Positions 1-5,379 of a stretch of DNA of 9,269 bases are shown here, piece after piece. Position numbers and translations under genes: made by a program. The notes under the pieces are model-generated. The model was not told the origin of the DNA, ran no database searches, and was given only the letters and a program-made list of their open reading frames with translations. Numbering within the stretch: the stretch's first letter is position 1; each line of letters begins with the position of its first letter. This DNA comes from N074bin45 sp039587475. Lineage in GTDB: Bacteria; Gemmatimonadota; Gemmatimonadetes; Gemmatimonadales; GWC2-71-9. The DNA lies in contig JBDHIK010000121.1 in the NCBI GenBank assembly GCA_039587475.1, positions 1-9,269 of the forward strand, written 5' to 3'.

Positions 1-152
1 GCTTCCTCGATGGCCTGTTCGCGGGTATAGCCTGATGCGATCAGGGCCTCGATGCGCATCTCCAGGTGCGCCCGGATCTCGTCGTCGAGTTCGCGGTCGA
101 TGTCGGCCCGGCGCCCAAAGCGCAGGTGGAAGGCCTTCCGGTAACGTCTCAT
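1..152 (-). CDS. ADOP-family ABC transporter permease, N-terminal 50 residues (cut by window edge)
   Basis: Only the first 50 codons are present; the gene continues beyond position 1. The peptide begins MRRYRKAFHL and contains ELDDEIRAHLEMRIEAL (residues 21-37) followed by GYTREQAIEE. This is the short helical prefix found before the first membrane helix in ADOP permeases ('acidobacterial duplicated orphan permease', MacB-like, usually about 800 residues). Such proteins carry two FtsX/MacB-type permease units and are thought to export an unknown substrate, often without an ATPase gene beside them. The ATG lies 8 nt after the stop of the PadR gene, with GGAAGGG partly overlapping that stop as a weak ribosome site, so the two genes are almost certainly co-transcribed and probably translationally coupled. 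Family assignment rests on the prefix and the PadR neighbour; the membrane part is not visible. Confidence 0.82.
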   Translation of the reverse strand, partial: MRRYRKAFHLRFGRRADIDRELDDEIRAHLEMRIEALIASGYTREQAIEE

Positions 153-160
153 GACGCTGA

Positions 161-508
161 CTACCCTTCCGGCTGCAAGGCCATCACGGCGGTCACCGTG
201 CGGGTGTACCGCGACCAGGTAGCGGCTTCGTCGCGCAGGTGGGCGCGTCCCTCGCGGGTGAGACGGTAGTACTTGGCCTTGCGGTTGTTTTCGGTGATAC
301 CCCATTCCGCCCGGACCAGCCGGCGGCCTTCGAGCCGGTGCAGTGCCTGGTAGAGGGCGCTGTCCTCAACGTCCAGCACGCCCTCGGACATGCTCTCCAG
401 CCAACTGGCGACGCCGTAGCCGTGAGCGGGGCCGAAGCTGAGCGCCTTGAGGCACAGCAGGTCCAGCGTGCCCTTGAGGAGGGGTATCGCTTCTTCCGGG
501 CGTTTCAT
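161..508 (-). CDS. PadR-family transcriptional regulator
   Basis: A complete 115-residue protein of the short PadR class: a winged-helix DNA-binding domain with a short C-terminal helix, normally a dimeric repressor. Visible hallmarks are LLKGTLDLLCLKAL (residues 10-23, first helix), HGYGVASWLE (29-38), the recognition-helix region ALYQALHRLEGRRLVRAEW (51-69) and the wing ENNRKAKYYRLTREGR (73-88). The ATG at 508-506 is preceded by GGGGAG with 9 nt spacing. The next gene, 8 nt downstream, encodes an ADOP permease; PadR-ADOP pairs are common in Acidobacteriota and Gemmatimonadota, and the regulator is inferred to control the transporter and itself. A 7-bp inverted repeat directly upstream is a candidate operator. 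The ligand is unknown. Confidence 0.93.
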   Translation of the reverse strand: MKRPEEAIPLLKGTLDLLCLKALSFGPAHGYGVASWLESMSEGVLDVEDSALYQALHRLEGRRLVRAEWGITENNRKAKYYRLTREGRAHLRDEAATWSRYTRTVTAVMALQPEG

Positions 509-516
509 CTAACCAG

Positions 517-541
517 ACTCCCCGTGTGTGCTAAGGGGAGT
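517..541 (-). promoter_or_regulatory. Inverted repeat overlapping PadR start site and ribosome site (candidate PadR operator)
   Basis: ACTCCCC (517-523) and GGGGAGT (535-541) form a perfect 7-bp inverted repeat with an 11-nt spacer. On the minus strand the downstream arm supplies GGGGAG, the Shine-Dalgarno sequence of PadR, and the upstream arm begins right where transcription should start from the promoter at 542-571. It could act as a protein-binding dyad (autorepression by PadR) or as an RNA hairpin masking the ribosome site. The symmetry is seen directly; the role is inferred. Confidence 0.45.
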
Positions 542-571
542 AAGGTACTGGTTCATCCCTGTGACCGTCAA
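542..571 (-). promoter_or_regulatory. Candidate sigma-70-type promoter for padR-ADOP
   Basis: On the minus strand TTGACG (plus 566-571) is followed after 18 nt by TACCTT (plus 542-547). The -35 matches the consensus at five of six positions and the -10 at three of six. The predicted start near 535 lies within the inverted repeat at 517-541, about 27 nt upstream of the PadR ATG. The rest of the gap up to the phosphatase stop (572-638) shows no clear terminator or other feature. Confidence 0.4.
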
Positions 572-638
572 GGCAGGAGTTCCATCGCTGTCGGGGCCGG
601 GGGTACCAGGTCACGCGGGGAACAATCTGGGGTCGGAC

Positions 639-1871
639 CTACCGGGCGATCCCTTCGTGGGGCGTCCGTGCGGTGTCCACCAAAGCCGCATGGAGCACAC
701 CGGCCGACTCCAGCGGGGGGACGTCGAGGAGATGCAGCAGGGTATTGCCGATGTCCTCGGGACGGGCGTAGGGAATCGTTTCGCCGCTCCGGACTCCGGG
801 GCCGGCCAGAATGAACGGCACCACCAGTTGCGCGGCTTCCAGCCCGCCGTGGCCGCCCCGGTAGTTCCCCACCAGGATCTCGAAATCGAGTCCGTGGTCG
901 TACCCGGGCCGAGCCGTCACGACCAAGTCGGCGTCGGGGTGGGCCGTCAGGAGCCGACCGATCAGCGGAACGGCATAGGGGTAGGGCTCGAGGTACGTCA
1001 GGCGTAGCCAGTCGTCCTCGTGGCGCGGCACTCCGTCGGCCACGGTGCCGTAGCCGAGCGGGTCACTGCCGGCGACTACGGAGTAGCTGTAGACCTCGTG
1101 GTCGAACGCCACGATTTCGCCGGTCCCGTCCCGGGACGATACCAGGTAGCGCCCGGCGTGGGCGCTCTTGTGCAACACCAACTCGGTGCTCTCGAGCCGG
1201 ACCACCGCGTCGACCAGGTTGACGGTCTCGCTGCCGTCTCGGATCGGATAGTCAGCCAGATCCTGGGCCGAGGGTGCCATCTGCCAGGCCTCGATGCCCG
1301 TGAGGTGTGGGTTTCGGAAGTAGAGGAACGACATGGTGTTCCCCTGGAGGGCCTGGACCACGTCGATGTCGGCATCGACGTAGTCCTGCAGGGGCTTGTC
1401 GAACCGTTCGCGTTTGCGGACGGCCATGTCGCGATCGCCCCTCAGTCCATATCTCGCTTCGAGCGTGCCGACGAGTGACACATTGTTGGTCACGCGCGTC
1501 AGACCATGGTCGGACGTGACGAGGTAGAGCCGGTCGTCTTCGGTGCCGAGCGCGCGGCTGGCGTCCCGGTACACGCCGATGAGGCTGTCGATGACCGCGA
1601 GCTGTCGGACGTAGTGAAGGTTGTCGCCCTCGTCGGTCTGGAAGCCTTCGAGGTGGTTGATGTTGTCGGGCGATGCGAACACGATCACCTGGATGCGCTC
1701 ACCGGCGGCCAGGCCTGCGATGGCCTGACGGACCAGCTTGCGTTCGACGTCGGCGTGGTTGGTCGCCACGTCCTCACCCAGACCGAACTTGGGCAGCGTG
1801 TTGAACACCTGGAGCACACCGTCGAGCATCTGGATCAGGAAGCTGTCGCCCCGGTACTTCGACACTACCAC
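639..1871 (-). CDS. C-terminal fragment of the split phosphatase (remaining metal ligands)
   Basis: The remaining frame, shown from a GTG at 1871-1869; homology-like sequence (HTQTLHLDV) extends a few codons further upstream to the frameshift, so this GTG is probably not a natural start. It carries PDNINH (D69, H73 of this frame), YLVTSDHGL (D121, H122) and NYRGGHGG (H341), that is, the D-x3-H, DH and H ligands of NPP-type phosphodiesterases. A region around residues 140-320 forms the usual cap/insert between the DH and final His ligands. It ends VDTARTPHEGIAR with a TAG at 641-639. It has no secretion signal or nucleophile of its own. Confidence 0.7.
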   Translation of the reverse strand: MVVSKYRGDSFLIQMLDGVLQVFNTLPKFGLGEDVATNHADVERKLVRQAIAGLAAGERIQVIVFASPDNINHLEGFQTDEGDNLHYVRQLAVIDSLIGVYRDASRALGTEDDRLYLVTSDHGLTRVTNNVSLVGTLEARYGLRGDRDMAVRKRERFDKPLQDYVDADIDVVQALQGNTMSFLYFRNPHLTGIEAWQMAPSAQDLADYPIRDGSETVNLVDAVVRLESTELVLHKSAHAGRYLVSSRDGTGEIVAFDHEVYSYSVVAGSDPLGYGTVADGVPRHEDDWLRLTYLEPYPYAVPLIGRLLTAHPDADLVVTARPGYDHGLDFEILVGNYRGGHGGLEAAQLVVPFILAGPGVRSGETIPYARPEDIGNTLLHLLDVPPLESAGVLHAALVDTARTPHEGIAR

Positions 1872-2376
1872 GTCGAGGTGCAGCGTCTGGGTGTGGGAGG
1901 CGCCTCGAGTTGTACGCCGCGGTGGGGACGCTGGGATAGCGCTCGAACATCGTGGGGGCGTGGTCGCTCAGGTCGAGGTCCAGGTAGCCGGAGGTCCTGC
2001 CGATGTAGTTCCGGAAGTTGCCGACGGTCCGGGACCGGTCGAACCAGCGGAACCCGAAGATGCCGCTGGCGCTGGCCGCTTCCCCGGTGAGAAACGGATA
2101 GTGGGCGTAGCCCGAGATGGACGGAAACGCCGAGATGCCGTGTTCGACGTAGGTGCCCTCACCAATCAACTGGTCGAGTTGCGGCAGCTGTCCGCTGGCG
2201 CGCTCCCGGCGAAAGACCTGGTCCGACAGGCCGTCGATCAGGAAGATGGTCAGGGGATGGACCGGACCGCCGGCCGGTGGAGGGGGTGCCGGAGCCTCGG
2301 CGTGGTTGGCGCAGCCCGGGACGGCCGACACCGCCAGCAGGATACCCGCCCACCACGGACCGCGGTGGAGGGTCAC
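1774..2376 (-). CDS. N-terminal fragment of the split phosphatase (lipoprotein signal, first metal Asp, nucleophile)
   Basis: This frame encodes about 160 genuine residues: signal peptide with lipobox (C22), a proline-rich linker (residues 29-41), TIFLIDGLSDQVF with metal ligand D48, and FPSISGYAHYPFLTG. That segment lines up position for position with the FPTKTFPNHY..VTG signature of NPP enzymes, placing S88 at the catalytic Thr/Ser. GFRWFDRSRTVGNFRNYIG follows. Beyond residue 157 or so the frame turns into proline/arginine-rich, out-of-frame sequence and runs about 45 codons to a stop at 1774. Alone it lacks five of the seven catalytic and metal residues and should be inactive. Confidence 0.7.
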   Translation of the reverse strand: MTLHRGPWWAGILLAVSAVPGCANHAEAPAPPPPAGGPVHPLTIFLIDGLSDQVFRRERASGQLPQLDQLIGEGTYVEHGISAFPSISGYAHYPFLTGEAASASGIFGFRWFDRSRTVGNFRNYIGRTSGYLDLDLSDHAPTMFERYPSVPTAAYNSRRLPHPDAAPRRGSVEVPGRQLPDPDARRCAPGVQHAAQVRSG

Positions 2377-2425
2377 CCGGGGCTCCGGCCGAAGGCCCTT
2401 CGGGGGCGCACCGGGGATGCCGCGC

Positions 2426-2629
2426 TCAGTCCCGCAGGATGAACGTGACCCGCATCTTGACCCGGTATTCCGAAATCTCGCCCTTCTTGATGACGACTTC
2501 CTGGTCCTGAATCCACGCACCCGTGACGTTCTGCAGGGTCTTGGTGGCGCGCTTGATACCCTCCTGGAGGGCGTCCTTGAAACTCTTGGACGACGAGGCG
2601 GTGATTTCGGTAACTCGTGCAACGGACAT
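2426..2629 (-). CDS. Dodecin family flavin-binding protein
   Basis: A 67-residue protein of typical dodecin length (65-75). Dodecins form hollow dodecamers that bind and buffer flavins such as FMN or riboflavin in the cytoplasm. The pattern is the family one: beta strand ARVTEITASSSKSF (4-17), helix KDALQEGIKRATKTLQNV (18-35), then GAWIQDQEVVIKKGEISEYR (37-56) and VKMRVTFIL (57-65). W39 lies where dodecins have the tryptophan that stacks on the flavin ring. The ATG is preceded by AAGGA with good spacing (7 nt). It sits 51 nt after the M28 stop and 49 nt before the phosphatase, on the same strand, so it may share their transcript even though it is the only cytosolic protein of the three. No functional link to these hydrolases is known to me. 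Confidence 0.93.
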   Translation of the reverse strand: MSVARVTEITASSSKSFKDALQEGIKRATKTLQNVTGAWIQDQEVVIKKGEISEYRVKMRVTFILRD

Positions 2630-2680
2630 GAGACGGTTCCTTCTCGGCGTGAGGTTGTGGCCGATCTGCCCCGGCGGGGA

Positions 2681-4207
2681 CTACGGCGTGGGCGGCGCTT
2701 TCCGCGGCACCATCTCGTCCCGCATCGCCAGATGATAGGCGGTCGCCGCCACCACCACGGCGGCCTGCATCAGATCCTCGACCACCAGGTGGTCGTAGGT
2801 GTCCAGGTTGGTGTGGTGGGTGTTGATGCCGTACTCGATCGGGTCCTGGATGAAGTTGAAGCCCGGGATGCCGATGGCGTCGAACGATAGGTGATCGGTG
2901 CCGCCGGTATTGCCGTTTCGCACGGCCACCACGCCCAGGTCACGGAACGGCCACAGCGTCTGCTCGAAGATGGGGATGGCCTGTTCGTTCATCTGGCTCC
3001 AGATGCCGCGCACCTTGCCGGTCCCGTTGTCGAGATTGAGGTAGGCCGACACCTTGTCGTGCAGTTCGGGATGATCGGCCAGGTACTCGCGTGAACCCCA
3101 CAGGCCCTGTTCCTCACCGCTCCACAGGGCGACGCGGATGGTACGGCGCGGTGTGACGCCCAGCGTCTTGAGGATGCGCATCGCTTCCATCATGACGATG
3201 GATCCGGCGCCATTGTCGGTGGCCCCTGTGCCGTAGTGCCATGAATCCAGGTGAGCCCCGATCATGACGTATTCGTCGGCCAGGTCGCCACCGGGGAGGT
3301 CGGCCAGGGTGTTGTACGACATCAGGTCGTCTTCGAAGAACCTGGTTTCGACGTCGACCTCGAGGGTCACGTCGCGCCCATCCATCAGGGCACGGTAGAT
3401 CTGATTGTACTGCTCCTGGGAGATGACCAGTTCCGGCAGCGGATCGCCGTAGCGGGCGAAGCGCCCGAACAGCTTGCCGCCGCCCCGGATGATGCCGTTG
3501 GGCCGCGACGAAGGCGTCAGAATGACCGCCACGCCACGGGCTCGCAGATCGGCATCCTGCCGCGCCTGCGCGTCGGCGATCCGCGTGATCAGGGAGTCCC
3601 AGTTGATGGGGCCACGGCGCCGCCGTTGCGGCCGATCTCCGGGGACCGGTTGCAGCAGGCTGTCGGTGGGCGTACGGCGGTCGCGATGTTCGAACTCGGG
3701 CGTGATGTCCCGGGGTTCGGACAGCATCACGAAGGCCCCCTCCAGGGACCCTGAGAATGCGGCCAGGGAATCGAAGCCGCCGGGGACGTATACGGCCTTG
3801 CCGTTGACCGGGCCGTTGGTGCCGCCGGTCCACCCCACCGGCTGGGCGTTGAGCGGTTGGACGAACGGCTCCAGAATGGTGCCCTGGTAGCGGACTCGCT
3901 CCCAGCCTCGGCCGAATTCGCCCCAGGGCTCGATAGCGACGTTGGCGAGTCCCCAGTCGCGGAACGTGGCGGCGGTCCACTCGTTGGCCGCCAGCATGCC
4001 GGGTGATCCGGTCAGCCGCGGCCCGATCACGTCGGTCAGGTGATGGCCCAGCGCCTCGATTCTCGAGCGTTCCAGGCCCTCGGCTCGAATTCGTTCGACC
4101 ATTTCGAGGTCGAGCGACTCCGAGGCCGTTTGGGCGGTCAGGGGGGTGGCGGCAACCGCCACGGCCATGCCGAACATGGCGGACAGAGCGATGGTCGCGG
4201 TGCGCAT
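2681..4207 (-). CDS. Secreted M28-family zinc metallopeptidase (aminopeptidase-like)
   Basis: A 508-residue exported M28 peptidase, which hydrolyses peptides or N-terminal residues with two zinc ions. Residues 1-26 are a signal peptide (hydrophobic core ATIALSAMFGMAVAVAA, likely cleavage after LTAQ or just before it). Residues 110-290 form the inserted PA-like region. The catalytic domain has the full M28 set: H319 and D321 (AHLDSW), D331 (TDNGAG), catalytic E365 and ligand E366 (SGEEQG), D393 (NLDNG) and H464/H465 (NTHHTNLDTYDH). The H319-D331 spacing of 12 equals that of Streptomyces aminopeptidase. A charged stretch with QRRRRG (residues 194-199) within the insert looks like a lineage-specific loop. 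The start ATG has GGAG 7 nt upstream. It is the first gene of the minus block, and its likely location is periplasmic or extracellular. Confidence 0.95.
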   Translation of the reverse strand: MRTATIALSAMFGMAVAVAATPLTAQTASESLDLEMVERIRAEGLERSRIEALGHHLTDVIGPRLTGSPGMLAANEWTAATFRDWGLANVAIEPWGEFGRGWERVRYQGTILEPFVQPLNAQPVGWTGGTNGPVNGKAVYVPGGFDSLAAFSGSLEGAFVMLSEPRDITPEFEHRDRRTPTDSLLQPVPGDRPQRRRRGPINWDSLITRIADAQARQDADLRARGVAVILTPSSRPNGIIRGGGKLFGRFARYGDPLPELVISQEQYNQIYRALMDGRDVTLEVDVETRFFEDDLMSYNTLADLPGGDLADEYVMIGAHLDSWHYGTGATDNGAGSIVMMEAMRILKTLGVTPRRTIRVALWSGEEQGLWGSREYLADHPELHDKVSAYLNLDNGTGKVRGIWSQMNEQAIPIFEQTLWPFRDLGVVAVRNGNTGGTDHLSFDAIGIPGFNFIQDPIEYGINTHHTNLDTYDHLVVEDLMQAAVVVAATAYHLAMRDEMVPRKAPPTP

Positions 4208-4245
4208 GGGCGATCTCCGGGAGGATGCGTCGTGGGTAGGCCCGG

Positions 4246-4275
4246 AATGTAGCCCGTGCCGCAGGGCAGTGCCAC
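4246..4275 (-). promoter_or_regulatory. Candidate promoter for the M28-dodecin-phosphatase block
   Basis: On the minus strand GTGGCA (plus 4270-4275) and TACATT (plus 4246-4251) are separated by 18 nt; each matches the sigma-70 consensus at four of six positions. The predicted start would give a 5' leader of roughly 30 nt ending in the GGAG ribosome site of the M28 gene. Predicted by eye only; it sits in the divergent gap, as expected. Confidence 0.35.
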
Positions 4276-4291
4276 GCTGACGCGCCGCGCC

Positions 4292-4320
4292 TAGCCTGTG
4301 GTCATGCTCCCCGATAGGTT
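4292..4320 (+). promoter_or_regulatory. Weak candidate promoter for the PP2C gene
   Basis: TAGCCT (4292-4297) and TAGGTT (4315-4320) are spaced by 17 nt, each matching the sigma-70 consensus at only three positions. The spacing and position, about 40 nt before the PP2C start, are right, but the match is poor and another sigma factor is equally possible. Confidence 0.2.
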
Positions 4321-4361
4321 AGGGTGGAGGCCGCACCTGGCCGTCCAGGGCCGACCACCAG

Positions 4362-5249
4362 ATGGGGGAGTTCGTGAGCGAGACCGACGCCATTCCCGCC
4401 GGCAAGTTGCCGGACAAGCCCGGGTTCAAGCACATCGACGCCTGGGGGGTGACCCACACGGGCAAGGTGCGTCAGGAGAACCAGGATCACTTCTTCGTGG
4501 GCTCCCTGTCGCGTGGCGTCGTACTGGATCGGACCAGCCTCTCCGAGGGCGAGGTCCTGGTGGAACCTGAGCGCCTGGCGTCGTTCGCCCTGGTGGCTGA
4601 CGGGGTCGGCAGCGGTGGTGGCGGCGAAGAGGCAGCGCGCACCGCCGTGATGGGGCTGGTGGAGAAGGTGGCCCAGACCTTCCACACGGCCTACGCGACG
4701 CCTGCCACCGAACCCGAGGCTTTCACCAAACTGCTGAGCGATGCCGCGCTGGCCTGCCACGACAAGCTCATGGAGCGCACCGCCCATGATCCTGACCGGA
4801 AGCGCTACGCCACCACGCTCACCCTGTTCCTGGGGCTCTGGCCGCACGCGTATCTGCTCCAGGTGGGCGACAGTCGGTGCTACGTCTATCATGACGATGA
4901 ACTGACGCAGATTTCACGCGACCAGACCATGGCCCAGGCGCTCATCGATCAGGGCGTGCTGACCCAGAGCCGGGCCCCCAGCACCAAGTGGGCCCACGTG
5001 TTGTCGAGCGCCATCGGTGGCACCGAAGCCGAGCCCGTGGTCACGCGTCTGGTTCGTGACTGGGGCACCATCGTGCTGCTGTGCAGCGACGGGCTTACCA
5101 AGCACGTGTCGGACCACCGCATCCGGGAGTTGTGCTCGACGATGACCAGCGCCCGGCAGCTGTGCGAGGACCTGCTCCAGGAGGCCCTCGATGACGGCGG
5201 CACCGACAACATCACGCTGATCGTCGGGCGCACCATCAAACCCACCTGA
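4362..5249 (+). CDS. PP2C-family serine/threonine protein phosphatase
   Basis: A 295-residue PPM/PP2C enzyme that removes phosphate from Ser/Thr of proteins using Mn/Mg ions. The motifs appear in order: R37 and D42 in WGVTHTGKVRQENQDHF, D80 and G81 in ALVADGVGSGGGGEEAA, YLLQVGDSRCYVY (164-176), SRDQTMAQALIDQG (185-198), LLCSDGLTKHVSD (239-251, metal D243) and GGTDNITLIV (279-288, D282). All catalytic acidic residues are retained. There is no signal or membrane segment, so it is cytosolic. Between motifs 1 and 2 lies an extra loop (residues 47-73, charged and variable). The start is uncertain: ATG 4362 has no ribosome site, whereas GTG 4374 (VSETDAIPAG) is preceded by GGGGGAG. The protein is the same apart from four residues. 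No kinase gene is visible, so its partner kinase is encoded elsewhere or beyond this window. Confidence 0.95.
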   Translation: MGEFVSETDAIPAGKLPDKPGFKHIDAWGVTHTGKVRQENQDHFFVGSLSRGVVLDRTSLSEGEVLVEPERLASFALVADGVGSGGGGEEAARTAVMGLVEKVAQTFHTAYATPATEPEAFTKLLSDAALACHDKLMERTAHDPDRKRYATTLTLFLGLWPHAYLLQVGDSRCYVYHDDELTQISRDQTMAQALIDQGVLTQSRAPSTKWAHVLSSAIGGTEAEPVVTRLVRDWGTIVLLCSDGLTKHVSDHRIRELCSTMTSARQLCEDLLQEALDDGGTDNITLIVGRTIKPT

Positions 5250-5297
5250 GCGGATTCACCACGGTGGGTCGGCGGGTCTTGCGCTGGCGCCAGGGGG

Positions 5298-5329
5298 CAT
5301 GGGACTTGCACCTCTGCTCGTGTCCCATG
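5298..5329 (+). repeat. Perfect 8-bp inverted repeat in the PP2C-SGNH gap
   Basis: CATGGGAC (5298-5305) and GTCCCATG (5322-5329) are perfect inverted copies with a 16-nt spacer. The repeat starts 49 nt after the PP2C stop and ends 50 nt before the SGNH ATG. A separate 10-bp palindrome, CTGGCGCCAG, lies just before it (5284-5293). There is no following T-run, so an ordinary intrinsic terminator is unlikely; a regulator-binding dyad or an RNA hairpin are the alternatives. Confidence 0.5.
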
Positions 5330-5341
5330 ACCTTCGTGACC

Positions 5342-5357
5342 GGCCGGAACACCGGCC
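5342..5357 (+). repeat. GC-rich tetraloop hairpin in the SGNH gene leader
   Basis: GGCCGG (5342-5347), loop AACA, CCGGCC (5352-5357): a perfect six-pair all-GC stem with a four-base loop, ending 22 nt before the SGNH start codon. It is followed by TCCATCGCC rather than a T-run. It would be stable as RNA and could end PP2C transcription inefficiently or shape the SGNH leader. The structure is read directly; its function is inferred. Confidence 0.45.
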
Positions 5358-5379
5358 TCCATCGCCCCTCCGAGGCTCC
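5356..5379 (+). promoter_or_regulatory. Translation leader of the SGNH gene, shared with the Ig-like gene
   Basis: CCTCCATCG at 5356-5364 is followed by a GAGG ribosome site at 5372-5375 and the ATG at 5380. The same nine bases occur exactly 24 nt before the ATG of the Ig-like gene (8236-8244), with another GAGG site. Ungapped, 23 of 29 bases through ATGAC are identical. This leader fixes the SGNH start at 5380 rather than the in-frame ATG at 5299, which lies inside the inverted repeat. Confidence 0.4.

Larger units (their letters stand above)
639..2376 (-). pseudogene. Alkaline phosphatase/NPP-superfamily lipoprotein, split by one frameshift
   Basis: Two overlapping reading frames together encode one metal-dependent phosphoesterase of the alkaline phosphatase superfamily (type I phosphodiesterase/nucleotide pyrophosphatase branch). 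The frame changes by one base between about 1895 and 1910; removing one base, for example a C of the CCC at 1896-1898, gives an uninterrupted 578-residue protein. In that joined numbering every expected two-metal ligand is present: D48 (LIDGL), nucleophile S88 (FPSISGYAHYPFLTG), D237 and H241 (PDNINH), D289 and H290 (SDHG) and H509 (GGHGG). The N-terminus is a lipoprotein signal with lipobox VPGC (C22), so the enzyme would sit on the outer face of a membrane. The start is GTG 2376-2374, with GGAG 6 nt upstream; the longer open frame before it is arginine-rich and unlike protein. It follows dodecin by 49 nt. The substrate is unknown. The break may be a real mutation or a sequence error; preserved catalytic residues on both sides favour an error or a very recent mutation. 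Confidence 0.8.

Noticed and set aside
625..641. GGGGTCGGACC resembling termini seen near some transposase-like elements in metagenomes
   Set aside because: A single short copy overlapping the phosphatase stop; no transposase, second copy or target duplication in the window.
2377..2622. Upstream extension of the phosphatase N-terminal frame to an ATG at 2622
   Set aside because: It overlaps dodecin and reads as Arg/Ser/Pro-rich non-protein; a lipoprotein signal begins at GTG 2376 with a ribosome site.
2669..2679. Small CCCC-GGC-GGGG hairpin just after the M28 stop, as a possible terminator
   Set aside because: Only four pairs with a three-base loop and no T-run; dodecin follows closely on the same strand.
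3114..3980. 288-codon minus-strand open frame within the M28 gene in another frame
   Set aside because: Arg/Pro/His-rich out-of-frame translation of a gene with intact zinc-ligand motifs.
4146..4162. Perfect GTGGCGG/CCGCCAC hairpin in the M28 signal-peptide codons
   Set aside because: Explained by alternating Ala and Val codons (GTG GCG GTT GCC GCC) in a GC-rich signal peptide; no further evidence of function.
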